DNA of 33,318 nucleotides, from positions 1 through 33,318 of the forward strand of contig FR885430.1 of NCBI GenBank assembly GCA_000436375.1, in the 5' to 3' direction. This DNA comes from Azospirillum sp. CAG:239 (lineage in GTDB: Bacteria > Pseudomonadota > Alphaproteobacteria > RF32 > CAG-239). The translations under genes and the position numbers were made by a program. Of the stretch, positions 31,669 to 33,318 are shown one piece after another. Each line of letters opens with the position of its first letter. Positions within the stretch are counted from its first letter, which is position 1. The notes under the pieces were generated by a model. That model was not told where the DNA came from and searched no databases. It worked only from the letters and a program-made list of their open reading frames with translations.

Positions 31669-31750
31669 AACACAAAAGGTTTCCGCTTTGTAACAAAAGT
31701 GCCGAAAAACGAAATAAACATTCCGTTTTATCCGAAAATAAACAATTTTA

Positions 31751-31778
31751 TTGATTTACGCAAATTTACTGCTATATT
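31751..31778 (+). promoter_or_regulatory. Promoter of mlaA-mlaC
   Basis: TTGATT is followed after 16 bases by TATATT, about 44 bases before the mlaA start, in an AT-rich divergent gap of 220 bases. Confidence 0.5.
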
Positions 31779-31821
31779 TAGAGTGATTTTTGCAAAAACT
31801 CCAGAATAAGGAATTTATAAC

Positions 31822-32625
31822 GTGTGTGGAAAAATTAGACTGCTTGCCGCCTGTTCACTCATTGCACTCACAACCGCCTCCTGCGCCACACAGAATGACA
31901 AGAATGCACATGGAATCCCCCAGGAGGAAAACGGAGCGCTTGAAACCTATAACCGCGGCATGTTCAAATTCAACTATCAGGTGGACAAATATGTCCTCAA
32001 GCCGGTTGCCAAAGGTTATCGCGCCGTTACCACCCCCTATGTCCGCGAACGCGTCAACAACGCCCTCGCCAACATTAAGGAGCCGATTTCCGCTTTCAAC
32101 CACATTCTGCAGGGTGAATTCAGGGAAAGCGGCATAAACCTGTCGCGGCTGGTCATTAATACGACACTCGGCCTTGCCGGCATGTATGATGTCGCCGGAG
32201 GCTGGGGTCTGCAACAGTCCAAAGCCGGATTTGACGACACGCTGGCCAAATGGTGCATCAAAGACGGTCCGTTTATCGTTCTGCCGCTGTTCGGACCGGC
32301 CACACCGCGTTCAACCGTCGGCCTGATTGTCGACAGCGTTACCAATCCAGTTTATCTGGCAACGCTCAATGCCCCGTCCGGAACCAAAGACAAAATCAGC
32401 TACGGCTATACCGCCGTTTCGGTTGTCGCTTTTCGCGAGTCTGCGCTTGACCTGATGGATGATCTTGAAAGAAACTCGGTCGATTTTTATACGACAATGC
32501 GTTCCGCTTTCCTGCAAAACCGCCAGAACAAAGGCTGCTTTAACGATGAGGGCAACGCTTCCTACGACTTCGACTTCGGTTATGAGGAAGAAGACCAGAT
32601 TTTCGATGAAATGGAATCAGAATAA
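31822..32625 (+). CDS. mlaA: MlaA (VacJ) outer-membrane lipoprotein
   Basis: MlaA removes misplaced phospholipids from the outer leaflet of the outer membrane and passes them to MlaC. The 267-residue precursor has a lipoprotein signal with lipobox TTASC, so Cys21 is the lipidated residue. The conserved core follows: ETYNRGMFKFNYQVDKYVLK, PVAKGYRAVTTPYVRERVNN, SRLVINTTLGLAGMYDVA and GPFIVLPLFGPATPRSTVG. It ends in an acidic tail. The start is GTG, with AAGGAA ten bases upstream and no in-frame ATG in the signal. mlaC follows after 27 bases; the inner-membrane MlaFEDB genes are not in the window. Confidence 0.94.
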   Translation: MCGKIRLLAACSLIALTTASCATQNDKNAHGIPQEENGALETYNRGMFKFNYQVDKYVLKPVAKGYRAVTTPYVRERVNNALANIKEPISAFNHILQGEFRESGINLSRLVINTTLGLAGMYDVAGGWGLQQSKAGFDDTLAKWCIKDGPFIVLPLFGPATPRSTVGLIVDSVTNPVYLATLNAPSGTKDKISYGYTAVSVVAFRESALDLMDDLERNSVDFYTTMRSAFLQNRQNKGCFNDEGNASYDFDFGYEEEDQIFDEMESE

Positions 32626-32652
32626 TCAAAAATTAAACGGAGCAACAAGATA

Positions 32653-33258
32653 ATGAAAAAAAATTTATTTGCCGCACTCTTTGCCTCAGTCTTTATGTTT
32701 TCAGCCGCAGCCAACGCTGCCGTTGACGCCGCTCAGGCTGAAGCTTTTGTAGAAAAGGTTACTCGGGAAGGCATCGAGGAAATCATCAACGCCAACGTAT
32801 CGCAAACGGTAAAGGATCAGCGTTTTGAAAAACTTTTCAACAACGCTTTGGATCTGAATTTCATCGGACAGTTTGTCCTCGGACGCTATTGGCGTACCTC
32901 TACCCCCGAACAGAAAAAAGGATTTATCAACGCTTATCGCGAATTGAACATCAAAACCTGGTCAAAACGTTTTGACGAGTTCAAAGGCAAGAAATTCATC
33001 TTCAAAGGCACGTCACCGTCCAATTCGGCCAACCAGATTTTCGTAAATTCTCTGGTGCCGATGGATCAGGGCGAACCGGCCAAAGTCGTCTGGCGCGTCA
33101 AACAGACCGGCGACAAATTCAAAATCGTCGACATCATCATTGAAAACGTCAGTCTGGCTATTACCGCCCGCAACGAATATACGGCTTACATCAAGTCGGC
33201 GCCCGGCGGCGTAGACGATTTGATTAAGGATTTGCAAAACAAAACCAACAAAGCCTAA
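32653..33258 (+). CDS. mlaC: MlaC periplasmic phospholipid-binding protein
   Basis: MlaC ferries phospholipid between MlaA and the inner-membrane MlaFEDB transporter. The 201-residue precursor has a Sec signal peptide (KKNLFAALFASVFMFSAAANA, cut before AVD). The MlaC/Ttg2D fold follows with DLNFIGQFVLGRYWRTSTPEQ, FINAYRELNIKTWSKRFDEF, VWRVKQTGDKFKIVDIIIEN and VSLAITARNEYTAYI. Family members show this NISLxxTQRxEF-like ending with small variations. A GGAG lies upstream of the ATG, at slightly long spacing. It ends at a strong terminator, so mlaA-mlaC is a two-gene unit. Confidence 0.93.
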   Translation: MKKNLFAALFASVFMFSAAANAAVDAAQAEAFVEKVTREGIEEIINANVSQTVKDQRFEKLFNNALDLNFIGQFVLGRYWRTSTPEQKKGFINAYRELNIKTWSKRFDEFKGKKFIFKGTSPSNSANQIFVNSLVPMDQGEPAKVVWRVKQTGDKFKIVDIIIENVSLAITARNEYTAYIKSAPGGVDDLIKDLQNKTNKA

Positions 33259-33265
33259 ACCCTCG

Positions 33266-33290
33266 GCCCTCTCAAATGAGAGGGCTTTTT
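33266..33290 (+). terminator. Rho-independent terminator of mlaA-mlaC
   Basis: GCCCTCTC pairs with GAGAGGGC around an AAAT loop and is followed by five T, just after the mlaC stop. Confidence 0.9.
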
Positions 33291-33318
33291 CTTGGTCATG
33301 TTCGTCCTCTTTTTCCTT

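Noticed and set aside
31602..31721. N-terminal extension of the DegT-family protein by 40 codons
   Set aside because: The extension contains the predicted promoter, and AAGGAA supports the ATG at 31601.

Overview
The window is an ordinary chromosomal segment of a Gram-negative bacterium, most likely an alphaproteobacterium. The main evidence is the run pyrH-frr-uppS-cdsA-rseP-bamA-lpxD-fabZ-lpxA-lpxI-lpxB. It uses LpxI rather than LpxH for UDP-diacylglucosamine hydrolysis, and the order is the alphaproteobacterial one. A ComEC without a recognisable metallo-beta-lactamase tail, a TopA with C-terminal repeat modules and an MlaA-MlaC pair fit the same assignment. Base composition looks near balanced. 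The protein ending at position 256 and several orphan genes suggest an uncultured, possibly host-associated lineage, but that is inference.

Layout. 1-256: the 3' end of a DUF1566-like protein. 288-3004 (minus): comEC followed by two small unknown genes. 3103-3964 (minus): two small unknown genes that look like tandem paralogs, with their own promoter and terminator. 4087-15183 (minus): the envelope biogenesis cluster. It covers UMP kinase, ribosome recycling factor, undecaprenyl-PP synthase, CDP-diglyceride synthase, the RseP protease, BamA, and the lipid A enzymes LpxD, FabZ, LpxA, LpxI and LpxB. lpxA is set off by a terminator on each side. The dxr gene usually found between cdsA and rseP is absent, and so is skp between bamA and lpxD. 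15382-19627 (plus): plsY-dprA-topA, divergent from pyrH.

19659-23042 is the accessory-looking part. It has three DUF1796-like putative papain-like cysteine peptidases, one leftward and two rightward in tandem, plus an orphan gene. The tandem pair share a tract of identical DNA that suggests gene conversion. 23301-23376 is tRNA-Phe(GAA). 23453-25591 is a 712-residue orphan. Its promoter, start region and ribosome-binding site are built into the terminator hairpin of the preceding flagellar hook gene (25665-26888), which is the most unusual regulatory structure here. A half-size EamA transporter follows.

27597-29515 (plus) is accB-accC, the biotin carrier and biotin carboxylase of acetyl-CoA carboxylase, preceded by a possible 13-codon leader ORF. 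Next come a polytopic membrane protein, then on the minus strand a DegT-family sugar aminotransferase, and divergently mlaA-mlaC for outer-membrane lipid asymmetry. Much of the window thus serves envelope building: fatty acid precursor (accBC, fabZ), phospholipid (plsY, cdsA), lipid A, undecaprenyl carrier, outer-membrane protein insertion and lipid transport.

No gap longer than 300 bases lacks a gene. The largest are 27379-27645 (AT-rich regulatory DNA), 23043-23300 (a promoter, a possible gene relic and a terminator) and 31602-31821 (two divergent promoters). No CRISPR array, insertion sequence or rRNA was seen.
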